A DNA stretch of 6,548 bases, taken from contig DPYI01000019.1 in the NCBI GenBank assembly GCA_003545435.1, positions 3,644 to 10,191 on the forward strand. Reading direction: 5' to 3'. Shown piece after piece: positions 5,532-6,548 of the stretch (the first letter of the stretch is position 1; every line of letters begins with the position of its first letter). This DNA is from Patescibacteria group bacterium (lineage in GTDB: Bacteria; Patescibacteriota; Microgenomatia; UBA10105; UBA927). The position numbers were made by a program, and so were the translations under genes. Under the pieces are notes generated by a model that worked only from the letters and a program-made list of their open reading frames with translations, was not told the origin of the DNA and made no database searches.

Positions 5532-6543
5532 ACAGTTCCCACATTGCTTTCAATCCTTCAAGAAGCGTTGTTTTGGGTTTCCAGCCGGTTGTTTTGGTTA
5601 CGTATGAAATATCGCTTTGGTAAATCCGCTGGTCGCTCCCCCGCCATGGTTTTTTTGAAAAGGTCAACTTTTTTCCGGAAAAATTATCATCAATAAGGTT
5701 GATAAGTTCCAAAAGACTGGTATGAAATCCGTCTTTTATTCCGCCTCCCACGTTAAACGTTTTTCCGTTCACTTTCTCCATGTGCTCCACTTCATACATA
5801 TACAAATCCGCCAAATCAGATGCATACAGAACGTCCCGCACCTGTTTTCCTGTTCCAAAAATGGTTAATTTCCCCCCGAATTTTTTTATCCGTAGAAAAT
5901 GATCCACCCATCCTTGGTCCGCTACCCCTTTTTGATACAAGCCGTAAATGCAGCTCATTCTATTAATGACAATAGGTACGCCATAATGCTTCCAATATTC
6001 CCGGCTGTATTTTTCACACGCTAATTTTCCTGCTCCGTAGGGAGAATTCGTATACCCGTTGTGTCCTGAAACATCCGTATCCTCACAAAAACCCTTCCGC
6101 AGTTGTTTGTCTTTATACAGGTACCGCGTTTTCGTTTCGACAATGGGATATTCATTAATCGCATCGCTGTATGCTTTGTTTGACGAAGCAAATATCACCG
6201 GAATGTTCTTATGAATTTTTGCGAATTCCAATATATGCAAATGTCCCAGCACGTTGCAGTTAAAATCATAGATGGGTTCCTTGATAGAGAGGGGAATTGC
6301 CGGATTTGCCGCCAGGTTTATCATGCAGTCAATGCCTTTGGGGATACGGTTGAAATCTTCCACGCTCCGTACATCACCATGAAGAAACGTAAAATGTTTA
6401 TGGGGAGCCAATACCGCAAGATTTTCTACAACCCCCGTCCGGGAAAGGTTATCACATGCGATAACCTGATATCCGCGCGAAAGAGCCGTTAAGCAAACAT
6501 TGGTTCCGATAAACCCGACCCCGCCGAAAACCAGAAGTTTCAT
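5521..6543 (-). CDS. NAD-dependent sugar-nucleotide epimerase, CDP-paratose 2-epimerase-like
   Basis: A 340-residue extended short-chain dehydrogenase/reductase, full length for the family. The N-terminal Rossmann motif is GGVGFIG (7-13), with D31 in ACDNLSR for the NAD ribose, GDVR (56-59), and INLAANPAIPLSI (75-87). FASSNKAYSD (118-127) carries the catalytic Ser region and Y169-K173 is the YxxxK pair (SPYGAGK). The blocks ETKTRY, ADQGWVDHF (208-216), IFGTGKQVRDVLYASDL (228-244), FNVGG (263-267) and RGSDQRIYQSDI (301-312) closely follow what I recall of Salmonella CDP-paratose 2-epimerase (YDQGWVGWF, GNGKQVRDVLHAEDM, RESDQRVFVADI). That enzyme makes CDP-tyvelose from CDP-paratose. UDP-glucose 4-epimerase-like or dehydratase activity is the alternative, and no CDP-sugar biosynthesis genes are visible here. 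The start is the ATG at 6543, 5 bp from the window edge, so promoter and operon extent upstream are unseen. The 3' end overlaps the GT2 start by 11 bp. Confidence 0.85.
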   Translation of the reverse strand: MKLLVFGGVGFIGTNVCLTALSRGYQVIACDNLSRTGVVENLAVLAPHKHFTFLHGDVRSVEDFNRIPKGIDCMINLAANPAIPLSIKEPIYDFNCNVLGHLHILEFAKIHKNIPVIFASSNKAYSDAINEYPIVETKTRYLYKDKQLRKGFCEDTDVSGHNGYTNSPYGAGKLACEKYSREYWKHYGVPIVINRMSCIYGLYQKGVADQGWVDHFLRIKKFGGKLTIFGTGKQVRDVLYASDLADLYMYEVEHMEKVNGKTFNVGGGIKDGFHTSLLELINLIDDNFSGKKLTFSKKPWRGSDQRIYQSDISYVTKTTGWKPKTTLLEGLKAMWELYDA

Positions 6544-6548
6544 AATTT

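Noticed and set aside
1..6548. Recoded UGA (glycine or tryptophan)
   Set aside because: Several full-length genes end naturally at TGA at the expected family length, and no family-conserved position inside a gene is TGA.
1..6548. CRISPR array, tRNA, rRNA, riboswitch or transposase gene
   Set aside because: No regularly spaced repeats, cloverleaf-like sequence, conserved rRNA segment or transposase motif was seen on either strand.

Overview
The window comes from the chromosome of an uncultivated-type bacterium and is built almost entirely of cell-surface glycan genes. Base composition is moderate by eye. UGA is used as a stop in at least three genes (ends at 378, 2635 and 4809), which argues against lineages that read UGA as glycine. 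Clear Shine-Dalgarno sites are scarce and at least two genes appear to start from leaderless promoters. Dispersed GTCATTC-type repeats, a ribbon-helix-helix/RelE-type toxin-antitoxin pair and tightly packed polyprenyl-phosphate-sugar glycosyltransferases would fit a Patescibacteria/CPR bacterium, but this placement is a low-confidence inference.

Layout. 1-408 (+) is the 3' end of a dolichol-phosphate-mannose-synthase-like family 2 glycosyltransferase (GT2). It overlaps tail-to-tail by 31 bp with a second GT2 on the minus strand (378-1055). That gene diverges, across about 43 bp, from a large GT-C type membrane glycosyltransferase (1099-2775, +). The GT-C gene converges with a second GT-C/GT39-like membrane glycosyltransferase (2635-4083, -). 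At this junction a GTCATTC-class repeat (2533-2589) sits inside the plus-strand frame and appears to have extended it into antisense of its neighbour.

4084-4808 is a small island between glycan genes. It holds an extended -10 leaderless promoter for the minus GT-C gene, a second GTCATTC-class repeat (4163-4205) whose end supplies a perfect TTGACA -35 box, a toxin-antitoxin pair whose antitoxin is broken by a one-base frameshift while the toxin is intact, and a hairpin. Two near-identical short direct repeats (4118-4138 and 4780-4797) bracket it. 4809-6543 (-) is a translationally coupled pair: an NAD-dependent sugar-nucleotide epimerase resembling CDP-paratose 2-epimerase, followed by a third GT2.

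Working model (inference): the GT2 enzymes load sugars onto polyprenyl phosphate, the GT-C proteins transfer such sugars to surface glycan or protein on the outer face of the membrane, and the epimerase supplies an unusual nucleotide sugar. I see no RNA gene, CRISPR array or transposase. The most notable material is the repeat/toxin-antitoxin island and the repeat-extended GT-C frame. I do not see convincing evidence for a wholly new system.
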